Below are positions 7,754-15,721 of a stretch of DNA of 64,000 nt, piece by piece. This DNA comes from Amycolatopsis sp. A133 (GTDB lineage: Bacteria; Actinomycetota; Actinomycetes; Mycobacteriales; Pseudonocardiaceae), in NCBI RefSeq assembly GCF_031082405.1, contig NZ_JAVHJU010000025.1, positions 124,001 through 188,000 on the forward strand, in the 5' to 3' direction. Numbering within the stretch: the stretch's first letter is position 1; every line of letters starts with the position of its first letter. The notes under the pieces are model-generated. The model worked only from the letters and a program-made list of their open reading frames with translations, was not told where the DNA came from and did not search any database. Made by a program: the position numbers and the translations under genes.

Positions 7754-9384
7754 CCGCGACGCTCGACCGCCCGGTCGCGGTGGCACCCGCCCACGAGCTG
7801 GCCGGCACCTGGCACCTGACCCGGCTCGCGCTGCGCCGCGACCGCGTGGTCCTGCCGATCTGGATCGTGCTGCTCAGCATCGTCCCGGCCAGCACGGTCA
7901 ACACGTTCACGCAGTTCTACCCGACCGTCGCCGACCGGCTCGCGCTGCAGGCGGGCGCGAACGCCAACCCGTCGTACGCGCTGCTCTACGGCCCGCCGTT
8001 CGACCTGACCACGGCCGGCGGGTTCATCGCCTGGCGCATGTGCGGGTTCCTGGCGCTGCTCACCGGGCTGATGGTCGTCTTCACCGTCACCCGGCACACC
8101 CGCGCCGAGGAGGACACCGGACGCGCGGAACTGCTCGCCTCCGCGGTGGTCGGCCGGTACGCGGCGCTGACGGCGGCGCTGCTGGTGGCGGGCGGGGCGA
8201 GCGTGCTGACCGGGCTGATCCAGGCCGGCACCATGATCGGCGCCGGCCTGCCCGCGGCCGGTTCGCTGGCCTTCGGCGCGGCGGAAGCGCTGGCGGGGCT
8301 GGTGTTCACCGCCGTCGCGGCGGTCGCCGTCCAGCTCGCCGAGTACTCCCGGACGGCCAACGGCATCGGGACCGCGGTGGTCGGTGCCGCCTTCCTGCTG
8401 CGCGGTGCGGGCGACTCCACACTGGACGCTCGCTGGCTGTCCTGGCTGTCGCCGATCGGCTGGGTGCAGCAGGTCCGCGCGTTCGCCGGGGAACGCTGGT
8501 GGGTGCTGCTGCTGCCGGTGGCGTTCACGCTGGTGGCCGGGGCGGCCGGGTACTGGCTGCTCCCCCGCCGCGACGTCGGCGTCGGCATCCTGCCGCCGCG
8601 GCCCGGCCCGGCGCGGGCCGCGGCGAGCCTGCGGTCGCCGTTCGCGCTGGCCTGGCGGCTGCACCGCGGACCGCTGCTCGGCTGGACGATCGGCACCGCT
8701 GTGGTCGGGGCGGTGTTCGGCTCGATCGCCAGCGGCATCGGCGACCTCGTCGGATCGAGCCCGCAGGCGCAGCAGATCTTCGAGCGGCTGGGCGGCAGCC
8801 ACGCGCTGACGCAGGCGTTCCTCGCCGCGATGGCCGGGATGTTCGCCATGGTCGCGTCGCTGTACGGCGTGCAGGCGGTGCTGCGGATGCGCGGCGAGGA
8901 GACCGCGATCCGGCTCGAGCCGGTGCTGGCCACCAGCGTCGGCAAGCTGCGCTGGGCGGGCAGCCACCTGGTCTTCGCCTTCTTCGGCACGGCGGCGTTG
9001 CTGCTGTCCGGCGGCGTGTTCATGGGCCTGGCCAACGGCCTGCGCACCGGCGACGTCGGCGGCTCGCTCACCGACACCCTCGCCGGGATGCTCGTCCAGC
9101 TGCCCGCGGCCTGGGTGGTCGTCGCGCTGGCGGTGACGATCTTCGGGCTGGTGCCGGGCTTCTCGGCCGCGGCGTGGGCGGTCGGCGCGCTGGCGCTGCT
9201 GCTCAGCCTGTTCGGCCCGATCGTCAACCTGCCGCAGGTGGTGCTGGACGTCTCACCGTTCCAGCACCCGCCGAAGCTGCCCGGCCAGGAGTTCACCGCG
9301 ACACCGCTCGCCTGGCTCCTGGCGGTCGCGGTCGGCGCGCTGGCGGCCGGCCTGCTCGGCTGGAAGCGCCGGGACGTCGGTTAA
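7750..9384 (+). CDS. ABC exporter permease, tandem two-half type
   Basis: 544 residues. The chain repeats itself: each half opens with an arginine-rich cytoplasmic entry ('LALRRDRVVLPIWIVLLS' and 'LAWRLHRGPLLGWTIGTA') followed by about six membrane helices, giving roughly 12 in total, as in the polyketide-antibiotic exporter permeases of actinomycetes. Both halves contain the conserved 'EEDTGRAELLAS' / 'RGEETAIRLEPVLATS' type cytoplasmic loop (the first is 'TRAEEDTGRAELL'). Translationally coupled to the ATP-binding gene. The exported compound cannot be told from sequence. Confidence 0.88.
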   Translation: MTATLDRPVAVAPAHELAGTWHLTRLALRRDRVVLPIWIVLLSIVPASTVNTFTQFYPTVADRLALQAGANANPSYALLYGPPFDLTTAGGFIAWRMCGFLALLTGLMVVFTVTRHTRAEEDTGRAELLASAVVGRYAALTAALLVAGGASVLTGLIQAGTMIGAGLPAAGSLAFGAAEALAGLVFTAVAAVAVQLAEYSRTANGIGTAVVGAAFLLRGAGDSTLDARWLSWLSPIGWVQQVRAFAGERWWVLLLPVAFTLVAGAAGYWLLPRRDVGVGILPPRPGPARAAASLRSPFALAWRLHRGPLLGWTIGTAVVGAVFGSIASGIGDLVGSSPQAQQIFERLGGSHALTQAFLAAMAGMFAMVASLYGVQAVLRMRGEETAIRLEPVLATSVGKLRWAGSHLVFAFFGTAALLLSGGVFMGLANGLRTGDVGGSLTDTLAGMLVQLPAAWVVVALAVTIFGLVPGFSAAAWAVGALALLLSLFGPIVNLPQVVLDVSPFQHPPKLPGQEFTATPLAWLLAVAVGALAAGLLGWKRRDVG

Positions 9385-9848
9385 CGCACCCGCAGCTCGT
9401 GGCCGGCGCCGGCCACGAGCTGCACCTGCGGCCCCGCCTTCCCGCACGCGGGACCGTTCGGTTCGGCGAAGGACGGCGTCACCTCGACGGTGTGCGGCCA
9501 GCCGTCGTCGAACCGGACGGTGACCCGCACCGGCTCGGCGGGCAGGTCCGGGATGCTCGCGAAGCCCTGGAGGCCGCCGGTCGGGACCATCGACGTGCCG
9601 CACGAGCTGTCCGGGCCGGTGCCCGTGCAGGTCGTCGCGCCCGCGGCGGTCTCGGGGTAGAGGCCGACCGGGTTCGTGACGCACCGGCCGCGCCAGCACG
9701 CTTCGAGCGTCGCGCGGGAGATGCCCGCGGGCGACGGGATCGACAGGCCGATGCCGACGGCGTAGCCGATCGCCGGACAGGCGACCTCCGGTCCGGCACA
9801 GCCGGCCGTCACCGCTACGAGCATCACGAACCCCAGTGCACAGCGCAT
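9381..9848 (-). CDS. Small putative lipoprotein of unknown function
   Basis: 155 residues from ATG (MRCALGFVMLVAVTAGCAG): a short signal with lipobox VTAGC, Cys at about 17. The mature part has several further Cys (ACPAIGY, EACWRGRC, TTCTG, SSCGT, PACGK), suggesting disulfides outside the cell. A longer reading to a GTG at 9896 would overlap the upstream gene but would put 16 polar residues before the signal. No family recognised. It is probably in an operon with the TM-anchored protein upstream (41 bp gap). Confidence 0.6.
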   Translation of the reverse strand: MRCALGFVMLVAVTAGCAGPEVACPAIGYAVGIGLSIPSPAGISRATLEACWRGRCVTNPVGLYPETAAGATTCTGTGPDSSCGTSMVPTGGLQGFASIPDLPAEPVRVTVRFDDGWPHTVEVTPSFAEPNGPACGKAGPQVQLVAGAGHELRVR

Positions 9849-9888
9849 GCCGTCCAGACGGGCCGCACCGGCCGCCGGGTTGCACCGG

Positions 9889-10209
9889 TCAGTCACGCCA
9901 CCCGCTGGTCAGCGGCAAGGCGGGCGTCGCCGAGGTCGGCGTGACCGAGGTCGTCGGCGAGACCGTCACCTCGACGAAGCTGGTGGCAGTCGTCGGCGGG
10001 GACGTCTCGACGGCCGTGACCGTGGACGGCGGCGCGGACGTGGTGACCGTGACCGGCACCGCGGAAACGGTTCTGGTCGGCGGAACGGTGGCATCGGCGG
10101 GCCGAGGGGCGGCGCGCCCGGCAACGAGCAGCGCGGCCACCAGCAGCCCGGTGGCGAACCCCGCCAGCCCGGTGACCGCGGCGGAGCCCCAGGTAGGTCG
10201 GCCACTCAT
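9889..10209 (-). CDS. Single-pass membrane protein with Thr/Pro/Val-rich outer domain
   Basis: 106 residues. A single membrane helix ('AAVTGLAGFATGLLVAALLVAG') near residue 10 is followed by about 70 residues that are almost only Thr, Pro, Ser, Val and Ala, a low-complexity extracellular stalk. No enzymatic motif. Lies directly upstream of the small Cys-rich lipoprotein, suggesting an envelope pair. Function unknown. Confidence 0.6.
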   Translation of the reverse strand: MSGRPTWGSAAVTGLAGFATGLLVAALLVAGRAAPRPADATVPPTRTVSAVPVTVTTSAPPSTVTAVETSPPTTATSFVEVTVSPTTSVTPTSATPALPLTSGWRD

Positions 10210-10349
10210 CCGGGCACCCCCTCGCCACGCGCAGCGCAGGTACGAGGACTAACTCGCGTTGATCTTACGTCGTGTTACCCGATGTGCACATGGAGCGTGG
10301 TTGACTCAACTTTCTTGCGTCGACAACGCGCACGTGCCACGTTGGGCGC

Positions 10350-11576
10350 ATGGGGGTACTGCGGCAGCCGGACTTCCGGCGCCTCTGGCTCGCCGACCTC
10401 GCGAGCCAGCTCGGCAGCCGGATCGACGTCCTGGCGGTGCCGCTGCTCGCGGCGACCGCACTCGGCGCGCCGGTCTTCGAGGTCTCGCTGCTGCGGACCG
10501 CGGAGACGCTGCCGTACCTGGTGCTCGGCCTGCAGGTCGGCGCCTGGTGCGACCGGATCCGCCACCGTCCGGTCCTCATCGCGGCGGACGTCGGCCGCGC
10601 CCTGCTGATCACCTCGATCCCGGTCGCCGCGCTGTTCGGCGTGCTCGGCATGGCCCAGCTGCTCGCGGTCGTGCTCGCCGTCGGCCTGCTCGGCGTCTTC
10701 TTCGACGTCGCCCACCAGACCTACGTCCCGCGCCTGGTGCCGCTCGATCAGCTGCCGGAAGCCAACGCCCGGCTGCAGACGAACCGGTCGATGGCGGCGG
10801 TCGCGGGCCCCGGTGCCGCCGGGTTGATCGTCCAGGCGCTCGGCGCGGCCACGGCACTGGCCGCCGACGCCCTCAGCTACCTGTGGTCGGCCCTCTGGCT
10901 GCGCCGGATCGAGACGCCCGACGTGCGGCCCGAGCGGCGGGAGCGGCGGCTGCTGCGCGAAATCGGCGAAGGACTGCGGCTGGTCCGCGGCGACCGCATC
11001 CTGCTGGCGATCAGTGCGCACGGCGCGGTGTCGAGCTTCTTCCAGTCCGCCCACCTGGCGATCGTGATCGTCTTCCTCGCCCGCGACCTCGGGCTTTCGC
11101 CTTGGCTGATCGGGCTGCTCGGCACGGCGTCGCTGACCGGCGCCCTCACCGCCGGGCTCACCGCGCGGCGGCTCGGCGAGCGGATCGGCGAGGCGCGCGC
11201 CCTGTGGGGTGCCGCGGTGCTGTTCGGCCTGGCGTACCAGCTCTACCCGTTCACCGGCCGCGGCTGGGCGCTCGCCTGCTACGTCGTCGCCGGGTTCTTC
11301 ACCAGCTACAGCGTGATCGTGCTGAGCGTCTTCGGGCTGAGCTTCCAGCAGACCGTCACACCGCCGGAGCTGCTGGGCCGGGTCAACGCCATCTCGCGCA
11401 CGCTGATCTTCGGCGTCGTGCCGCTCGGCAGCCTGCTCGGGGGCACGCTGGCCGGCGCGTTCGGCATGCGGGCAACCCTGCACATCGCGGCGGCCGGCGT
11501 GCTGGCGTCGGCGGTGATCATGGTGTGGTCGCCGCTGCGGGGGCTGCGCGACCTGGCGCCCGCAGGCCGTCGATGA
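10350..11576 (+). CDS. MFS transporter (EntS/MFS_3-like)
   Basis: 408 residues, about 12 membrane helices. Starts MGVLRQPDFRRLWLADLASQLG, the characteristic entry of the MFS_3 group that includes the enterobactin exporter EntS and macrolide effluxers. The motif A-like loop 'GAWCDRIRHRPVLIAADVGR' follows helix 2. A central cytoplasmic loop 'RPERRERRLLREIGEGLRLVRGDR' separates the halves. Its 3' end overlaps the convergent TetR gene by 59 bp. A GTTGA-C-TCAAC inverted repeat at 10300-10310 lies in its upstream region. Confidence 0.85.
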   Translation: MGVLRQPDFRRLWLADLASQLGSRIDVLAVPLLAATALGAPVFEVSLLRTAETLPYLVLGLQVGAWCDRIRHRPVLIAADVGRALLITSIPVAALFGVLGMAQLLAVVLAVGLLGVFFDVAHQTYVPRLVPLDQLPEANARLQTNRSMAAVAGPGAAGLIVQALGAATALAADALSYLWSALWLRRIETPDVRPERRERRLLREIGEGLRLVRGDRILLAISAHGAVSSFFQSAHLAIVIVFLARDLGLSPWLIGLLGTASLTGALTAGLTARRLGERIGEARALWGAAVLFGLAYQLYPFTGRGWALACYVVAGFFTSYSVIVLSVFGLSFQQTVTPPELLGRVNAISRTLIFGVVPLGSLLGGTLAGAFGMRATLHIAAAGVLASAVIMVWSPLRGLRDLAPAGRR

Positions 11577-12090
11577 CCACGCGGACCAGGTGGGCGCTCC
11601 CCGGCGCGTACCGCTCGACGGCGAGGCAGCCGACGATGAGCGCGCGCAGGTCGTCGCCGTCGATGTCCGGGCGGATGGCGCCGGCGGCCTGCGCCCGGGT
11701 GAGCAGCTCGCCCAGCGCGGTGCGGAACTCCTCGCCCGCGCCGGCCTTGAAGGCGTGCCCGCCGGCCTCGGCAAGAGCGTCGCAGATGGCGCGGTTGAGG
11801 GACGCCTGCCTGATGACGCGGACGAAGTAGTCGACGAAAACTTCGCCGGGGTCTTCGGCGGTGGCGAGCGCGCGGGCCTCCTCGGCGAACTGCTGGATGC
11901 GTTCGAGGACGACGGCCTGGAAGAGGGCTTCCTTGCTGGGGAAGTGCCGGTAAACGGTGCCGGCGCCGACCCCGGCCAGCCGCGCGATGTCATCAAGCGG
12001 CACGGCCAGGCCGTCAAGAGCGAACGCCTCTTCGGCGGCGGCCAGCACCTTGGCCCGGTTGCGCCGCGCGTCGGCGCGCATCTTCTCCAT
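11518..12090 (-). CDS. TetR-family regulator
   Basis: 190 residues from ATG (MEKMRADARRNRAKVLAAAEEAF) with GAGGAG seven bases upstream. The HTH is 'VPLDDIARLAGVGAGTVYRHFPSKEALFQAV'; the rest is the helical ligand domain of the SbtR/TetR_C group ('EERFRTALGELL'-like, 'LIVGCLAVERY'). Divergent from the SnoaL-like gene, over whose promoter an imperfect operator can be seen. It probably represses that gene and itself. Confidence 0.9.
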   Translation of the reverse strand: MEKMRADARRNRAKVLAAAEEAFALDGLAVPLDDIARLAGVGAGTVYRHFPSKEALFQAVVLERIQQFAEEARALATAEDPGEVFVDYFVRVIRQASLNRAICDALAEAGGHAFKAGAGEEFRTALGELLTRAQAAGAIRPDIDGDDLRALIVGCLAVERYAPGSAHLVRVVIDGLRAPGRAAPAAATTP

Positions 12091-12103
12091 CACGTTCTCC
12101 TCG

Positions 12104-12134
12104 TTGACAACCGGAACAGCCGCTCCGTATTGTC
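12104..12134 (+). promoter_or_regulatory. Promoter with overlapping candidate TetR operator
   Basis: TTGACA (12104-12109) and TATTGT (12128-12133) are separated by 18 bp and point at the SnoaL-like gene. An imperfect inverted repeat, GACAACCGGA ... TCCGTATTGTC (12106-12134), covers both boxes, where TetR binding would block polymerase. The arms match at 9 of 10-11 positions. Confidence 0.45.
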
Positions 12135-12186
12135 CTAAGCGGGCCCACCGTTCCGATTCAACGCCCAGTTTCGCAGGAGAATTCCG

Positions 12187-12618
12187 ATGCCCCTCGCCCA
12201 GCCCTCCGCGCGTTCGGTGTTCGACCGGTTCCTCGCCGCCTCGGCGGAGAACCGCTGGGACGACCTCGCCGACCTCTACGCCGAGGACGTCATCCTCGAA
12301 CTGCCGTTCACGCTGCCGGGCGTCCCCCGGGTGACGAAGGGGCGCGAAGAGCTGCGTCGTCGCTTCCGCGCGGCCGGCGGGTCGCGACGGATCACCAAGG
12401 CGGACAACGTCGTGGTCCACGAGACGACGGACCCCTCGGTGCTGGTGGCGGAGTTCGACCTGCAGCAGGAAGTCCGCGGCACGACGTTCACCGCCTCGTA
12501 CGTCATGGTCCTGACCGTCCGGGACGGCCTCATCACGCACTCCCGCGACTACACCGACACCGCCGCGGCGGCGGAACGGCTCAAGGCGTGGTCGCCTGCT
12601 GGCTCGACGGCGGGATGA
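12187..12618 (+). CDS. SnoaL-like / NTF2-fold protein
   Basis: 143 residues. 'SVFDRFLAASAENRWDDLADLYAEDVILELPF' is the classic N-terminal helix pair and strand of the NTF2-like fold, followed by 'GREELRRRF' and 'HETTDPSVLVAEFDLQQEV' strands and a closing 'VLTVRDGLITHSRDYTDTAA'. Members include ketosteroid isomerases and small-molecule-degrading proteins; the catalytic residues are not conclusive here. ATG preceded by AGGAGA. Divergent from its probable repressor. The 3' end overlaps the convergent hydrolase gene by 38 bp. Confidence 0.85.
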   Translation: MPLAQPSARSVFDRFLAASAENRWDDLADLYAEDVILELPFTLPGVPRVTKGREELRRRFRAAGGSRRITKADNVVVHETTDPSVLVAEFDLQQEVRGTTFTASYVMVLTVRDGLITHSRDYTDTAAAAERLKAWSPAGSTAG

Positions 12619-13372
12619 ACAACCGCTCGAACGTGCTCACCGTGTGCTCCCACACCCCCGGCACCAGCAGCACCCCGAGCACCGCGAACACCGGGAAGAT
12701 CAGCCGCTTTTCGACCTTCTTGCCGGTCCGGAAGCGGAGCACGCGCGGCGGCCGGATCTCGTACCAGGTCTCGCCGGCGATCGGGAGGGGGAACAGGAAC
12801 GGGCAGCCGGACTCGGTGAGCGCGTCACCCAGGCAGTGGGTCAGGCAGCCCGCCGCGACCGCGATGCCGAGCCAGCCCGAAATGGACGCCAGCTCGCCTG
12901 TGCGGTCCGGTGGGGCCGTGAAGAACCACCACGCCACCGCCGCGCCGCTCACCGGGAGCAGCCAGTCGCCCAGGGCGCCTTCGGCCAGCATCAGCCCGAA
13001 GACCACCACGCCGACGACCGCCCACGGTCCGCCTTCGGTGGTGCCCCACGACGTCAGCAGGCCGAGGCCGGCCGCGAACAGGACCGTGTGGGAGAGGTGG
13101 CGGTGCTTGCCGGTCACCTTCTCGTCGCGCGGGCCCTTCGTCAGTGCGTAGATCGCCGCCGAAACGCGCCGGAGCAGCCAGGACAGCGCGCCGGTGAGCC
13201 AGCCGAGGAGGCGGGACGCGCTCGCGCCCGGGTGGTCGAGGTCGGGCAGCAGGGCGAACCCCGCCGTGGTTGCCGCGAAGACGACCGCCTGGTGCACCGA
13301 ACCCGCCCCGACCGCGGGCGCCAGGGCCAAGCCCGCGCACCAGCCGGTCAGGGCATGCGTCCGCCCCATCAT
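12581..13372 (-). CDS. Membrane-bound metal-dependent hydrolase, YdjM-like
   Basis: 263 residues with about six hydrophobic helices. Metal-ligand motifs of the YdjM/LexA-binding inner-membrane hydrolase family are all visible: HALTGW at residue 5, LLPDLDHPGAS near 43, HRHLSHT near 90 and THCLGDALT near 185. The family carries out zinc-dependent hydrolysis at the membrane; substrate unknown. A hairpin terminator separates it from the STAS gene transcribed in the same direction. Confidence 0.88.
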   Translation of the reverse strand: MMGRTHALTGWCAGLALAPAVGAGSVHQAVVFAATTAGFALLPDLDHPGASASRLLGWLTGALSWLLRRVSAAIYALTKGPRDEKVTGKHRHLSHTVLFAAGLGLLTSWGTTEGGPWAVVGVVVFGLMLAEGALGDWLLPVSGAAVAWWFFTAPPDRTGELASISGWLGIAVAAGCLTHCLGDALTESGCPFLFPLPIAGETWYEIRPPRVLRFRTGKKVEKRLIFPVFAVLGVLLVPGVWEHTVSTFERLFIPPSSQQATTP

Positions 13373-13385
13373 CGTGCCGCCCCCA

Positions 13386-13412
13386 GGTTCCGCGGAATCA
13401 GTCCGCGGAACC
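13386..13412 (-). terminator. Hairpin between STAS gene and membrane hydrolase gene
   Basis: A perfect 11-bp stem (GGTTCCGCGGA / TCCGCGGAACC) with a 5-base loop, starting 11 bases past the STAS stop on the minus strand and ending 13 bases before the hydrolase ATG. No T-run follows. Probably terminates the STAS transcript or sits in the hydrolase leader. Confidence 0.6.
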
Positions 13413-13423
13413 GTAGCGGGCGG

Positions 13424-13777
13424 TCAGGCTTGGGGGTCTTCCGACACGCTCAGGTGTTCGGCCACGCCGGTGAGCTCGATCACGCGGCTCACCGCGGGGC
13501 TGGGGACGACCGCGAGTTCGACGTCCTGCTCGCCGGCCTGGCGTTGTGCGCGCAGCACCACGTTCAGCGCGGAGGAATCGAAGAAGGTCACCCCGGTCAG
13601 ATCGGCCACGACCCGCTGCGCGCGCTTGTCCGCGATCAGCCCCGCGAGGGCCTCTTGCAGCTGCGGGCTGGTCAGCAGGTCGAGCTCGCCGGTGACCACC
13701 ACCCGGGGTTCCGTCGCGTCGGTGTCCAGCGTGATGCCGAACCCGGGCGGGGTGGCGTTCTGGTCGGCTGCGGGCAT
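13424..13777 (-). CDS. STAS-domain anti-sigma factor antagonist
   Basis: 117 residues from ATG (MPAADQNATPPGF) preceded by GAGGAG. 'VVVTGELDLLTSPQLQEAL' and 'VVADLTGVTFFDSSALNVVLRAQRQA' are the two core STAS strands and the phosphorylation loop; the DSSAL serine is the residue normally phosphorylated by an RsbW-type kinase. Unphosphorylated protein binds the kinase and frees the sigma factor. It sits 690 bp from the RsbW-like gene, with whiB between them, so it is the natural partner in this module. Confidence 0.9.
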   Translation of the reverse strand: MPAADQNATPPGFGITLDTDATEPRVVVTGELDLLTSPQLQEALAGLIADKRAQRVVADLTGVTFFDSSALNVVLRAQRQAGEQDVELAVVPSPAVSRVIELTGVAEHLSVSEDPQA

Positions 13778-13995
13778 GCAGTTTCTCCTCGTCAGGCGCT
13801 GCTCCTGCGCCGGGTACGCGCCTGTTGTCTCAAGCGGCAACCGTGTCACCGTGCCTTTCCAAAGCTCGCGCCTGGCACGGTCAAGGCAACTCCGGGGCCA
13901 ACCCTAACCCAGGATGCGACCGCGCCCGCCACGGCCGCCGCCCTTTCGCGTGTACTGCTCACCGACGATCAAATCCTGCCTGCTCAGCGCTCCGG

Positions 13996-14304
13996 TCAGT
14001 GCGCACTCATCGCCTTCCGCGCCGCCCTGCGCTGGCGCAGGAAGAGCTGCCGGCGCTCGATCTCGCCGAGACCACCCCAGATCCCGTAGGGCTCCTGGAC
14101 GGTCATCGCGTGCTGGCGGCACTGGGCCAGCACCGGGCAGGCCTGGCAGATCGCCTTCGCCCGTGCTTCCCGCCGCTCCCGGGCCGAACCACGCTCGTTG
14201 TCCGTGTGGAAGAACAGGCTGCTGTCCGCGCCCCGGCACGAGCCGTTCAGCTGCCATTCCCACTCTTCAGCAACCACGTTGGGCAGCCGGCTGACGTCAG
14301 CCAT
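13996..14304 (-). CDS. WhiB-family iron-sulfur regulator (WhiB3/WhiD-like)
   Basis: 102 residues from ATG (MADVSRLPNVVAEEWEWQ). Four cysteines in the WhiB arrangement hold a [4Fe-4S] cluster: GSCRGAD near 26, then CQACPVLAQC. The GIWGG turn and the basic tail 'RRQLFLRQRRAARK' form the sigma-contacting and DNA-binding parts. The 'GADSSLFFH...ERGSAR' spacing is closest, by memory of the family, to WhiB3/WhiD. A GTTT-N16-GGGCAT promoter on its own strand implies control by the stress sigma factor transcribed divergently. Confidence 0.92.
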   Translation of the reverse strand: MADVSRLPNVVAEEWEWQLNGSCRGADSSLFFHTDNERGSARERREARAKAICQACPVLAQCRQHAMTVQEPYGIWGGLGEIERRQLFLRQRRAARKAMSAH

Positions 14305-14346
14305 GTCGTCCCTGCCTTTCCCAGGATCTCCCATGTCGACCGCTAC

Positions 14347-14372
14347 ATGCCCGCCGGTGGAGCGGATCAAAC
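14347..14372 (-). promoter_or_regulatory. SigB/SigF-type promoter of whiB
   Basis: Reading the minus strand, GTTT (14372-14369) is followed after exactly 16 bases by GGGCAT (14352-14347), some 43 bases before the WhiB ATG. This matches the actinobacterial SigB/SigF consensus (GTTT, about 15-16 bases, GGGTAT) with one mismatch. Confidence 0.6.
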
Positions 14373-14376
14373 GCGG

Positions 14377-14402
14377 GTTTGGTTTGCTCACACCACGGGC
14401 AT
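14377..14402 (+). promoter_or_regulatory. SigB/SigF-type promoter of the rsbW-sigma operon
   Basis: GTTT (14377-14380), 16 bases, GGGCAT (14397-14402), 65 bases before the kinase gene. The same boxes and spacing as the divergent whiB promoter; the two -35 elements are only 4 bases apart. Implies that the sigma factor drives its own operon. Confidence 0.65.
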
Positions 14403-14467
14403 CTCGCTGCCGGGCGTGGAGGACACCGCCGATCCCCTGGAGCGCGACTGCGGAGAAAGGAACAAAC

Positions 14468-14884
14468 GTGGAGGACAACGCCCCGCTCGTCCCGGAAGGC
14501 GCGCAGGTCATCGAGGTGCGGACGGCAGCGATCCCGCACGTCGTGCCGACCTTGCGGACCATCGTGGCCGACATCGCGATGCGCCAGGACTTCGACCTCG
14601 ACGCGGTCGAGGACCTCCGGATGGCGGTGGACGAAGCCTGCTCGCTGCTGCTCCCCGCCAGTTCGGACGGCAAACTGACGTGTGTCTTCTCCTGGAGCGG
14701 ACCGCGCATCGAGGTCTCCGTGTCCGTGCTGGCCGACAGCGCCGACCACGAGGACGACGCCGGCCTGTCGTGGCAGCTGCTGACCGCCCTCGCGACGACG
14801 GCGGAGCGCACGATCACCCCGGAGAACGGCCGCTACCTGTCCCGGGTGGACCTCGTCCGGGAGAGCCAGGCGACGGACTCGTGA
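14468..14884 (+). CDS. RsbW-like anti-sigma factor / serine kinase
   Basis: 138 residues from GTG (VEDNAPLVPEGAQVIEVRT) preceded by GGAGAAAGGA. The GHKL fold is divergent but readable: 'VPTLRTIVADIAMRQDFDLDAVEDLRMAVDEACSLLL' contains the N-box Glu/Asp; 'LSWQLLTALATTAERTI' replaces the usual G2 region. It should bind and silence the sigma factor and phosphorylate the STAS antagonist. Its stop overlaps the GTG of the sigma gene (GTGA), giving fixed stoichiometry of sigma and anti-sigma. Confidence 0.85.
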   Translation: MEDNAPLVPEGAQVIEVRTAAIPHVVPTLRTIVADIAMRQDFDLDAVEDLRMAVDEACSLLLPASSDGKLTCVFSWSGPRIEVSVSVLADSADHEDDAGLSWQLLTALATTAERTITPENGRYLSRVDLVRESQATDS

Positions 14885-15660
14885 GCGATTCCGCCGGGAA
14901 CAGCGGGAACGACCTCGACGTCGGCGCGCTGTTCACCCAACTCGCTGCCCTGCCGGCGGACTCGCCGGAGCGCGAACGCATCCGCGACACCCTCGTGCGC
15001 GCGCACCTGGAACTGGCGCGGAACCTCGCCCGGAAGTTCCGCAACCGCGACGAGGCGATGGAGGATCTGGTCCAGATCGCCACGGTCGGGCTGATCCACG
15101 CCGTCGACCGGTTCGACCCGGGACAGGGGACGGACTTCCTGGCCTTCGCCGTGCCCACCATCTCGGGGGAGCTGCGGCACCACTTCCGGGACAACAGCTG
15201 GTCGGTGCGGGTGCCGCGGCGGCTCAAGGAGCTGAACGCGAACCTCTCGGCCGCGCGCGAAGAGCTCACCGTGCAGCTCTCGCGCGCTCCGAAGCCGAGT
15301 GAGATCGCCGCCCGGCTCGGGGTGCCCATCGAGGACGTCTACGAAGGGCTCCGCGCTGGTCAGGGCCGCTACGGCGCGTCGCTGGACCACCTGCTGGAGA
15401 ACGCGGCGCACACCCGCTTCGGGGCGCCGGACGCCGAGCTGGGCCAGGCCGAGCTGCGCGAGGCGCTGCGCCCGATGCTGGAAAGCCTGCCGGAGCGGGA
15501 GCGCAAGATCGTCGCGCTGCGGTTCGGCTCGGGCATGAGCCAGTCGGACATCGCCCGCCGCGTCGGGGTGTCCCAGATGCAGGTGTCGCGGCTGCTGGCC
15601 GCGACGCTGAAGAAGCTGCGGTCCGGCCTGGACGAATCCGAGCTGGCCGACGGCACCTGA
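14881..15660 (+). CDS. Alternative sigma factor, SigB/SigF/SigG family
   Basis: 259 residues. Region 2 is 'LVRAHLELARNLARKFRNRDEAMEDLVQIATVGLIHAVDRFDPGQGTDFLAFAVPTISGELRHHFRD', region 3 follows in 'VPRRLKELNANLSAAREELT...PSEIAARLGV', and region 4 ends with the HTH 'MSQSDIARRVGVSQMQVSRLLAATLKKLR'. This three-region form without region 1 defines the SigB/F/G group for general stress or differentiation. It is translationally coupled to its anti-sigma and probably autoregulated from the promoter at 14377. Confidence 0.95.
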   Translation: MSDSAGNSGNDLDVGALFTQLAALPADSPERERIRDTLVRAHLELARNLARKFRNRDEAMEDLVQIATVGLIHAVDRFDPGQGTDFLAFAVPTISGELRHHFRDNSWSVRVPRRLKELNANLSAAREELTVQLSRAPKPSEIAARLGVPIEDVYEGLRAGQGRYGASLDHLLENAAHTRFGAPDAELGQAELREALRPMLESLPERERKIVALRFGSGMSQSDIARRVGVSQMQVSRLLAATLKKLRSGLDESELADGT

Positions 15661-15684
15661 TTAGCCGCACAACCGCCTGGGTAC
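15659..15684 (+). promoter_or_regulatory. Possible stress-sigma promoter of the second HATPase gene
   Basis: GATT, 16 bases, GGGTAC: the same spacing as the two promoters at 14347-14402 but a weaker -35. It overlaps the sigma gene stop and lies 38 bases before the next ATG. Confidence 0.35.
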
Positions 15685-15721
15685 TTCGCGGGCGGACCGA
15701 ACTCACTGGGAGGGGGACCGG

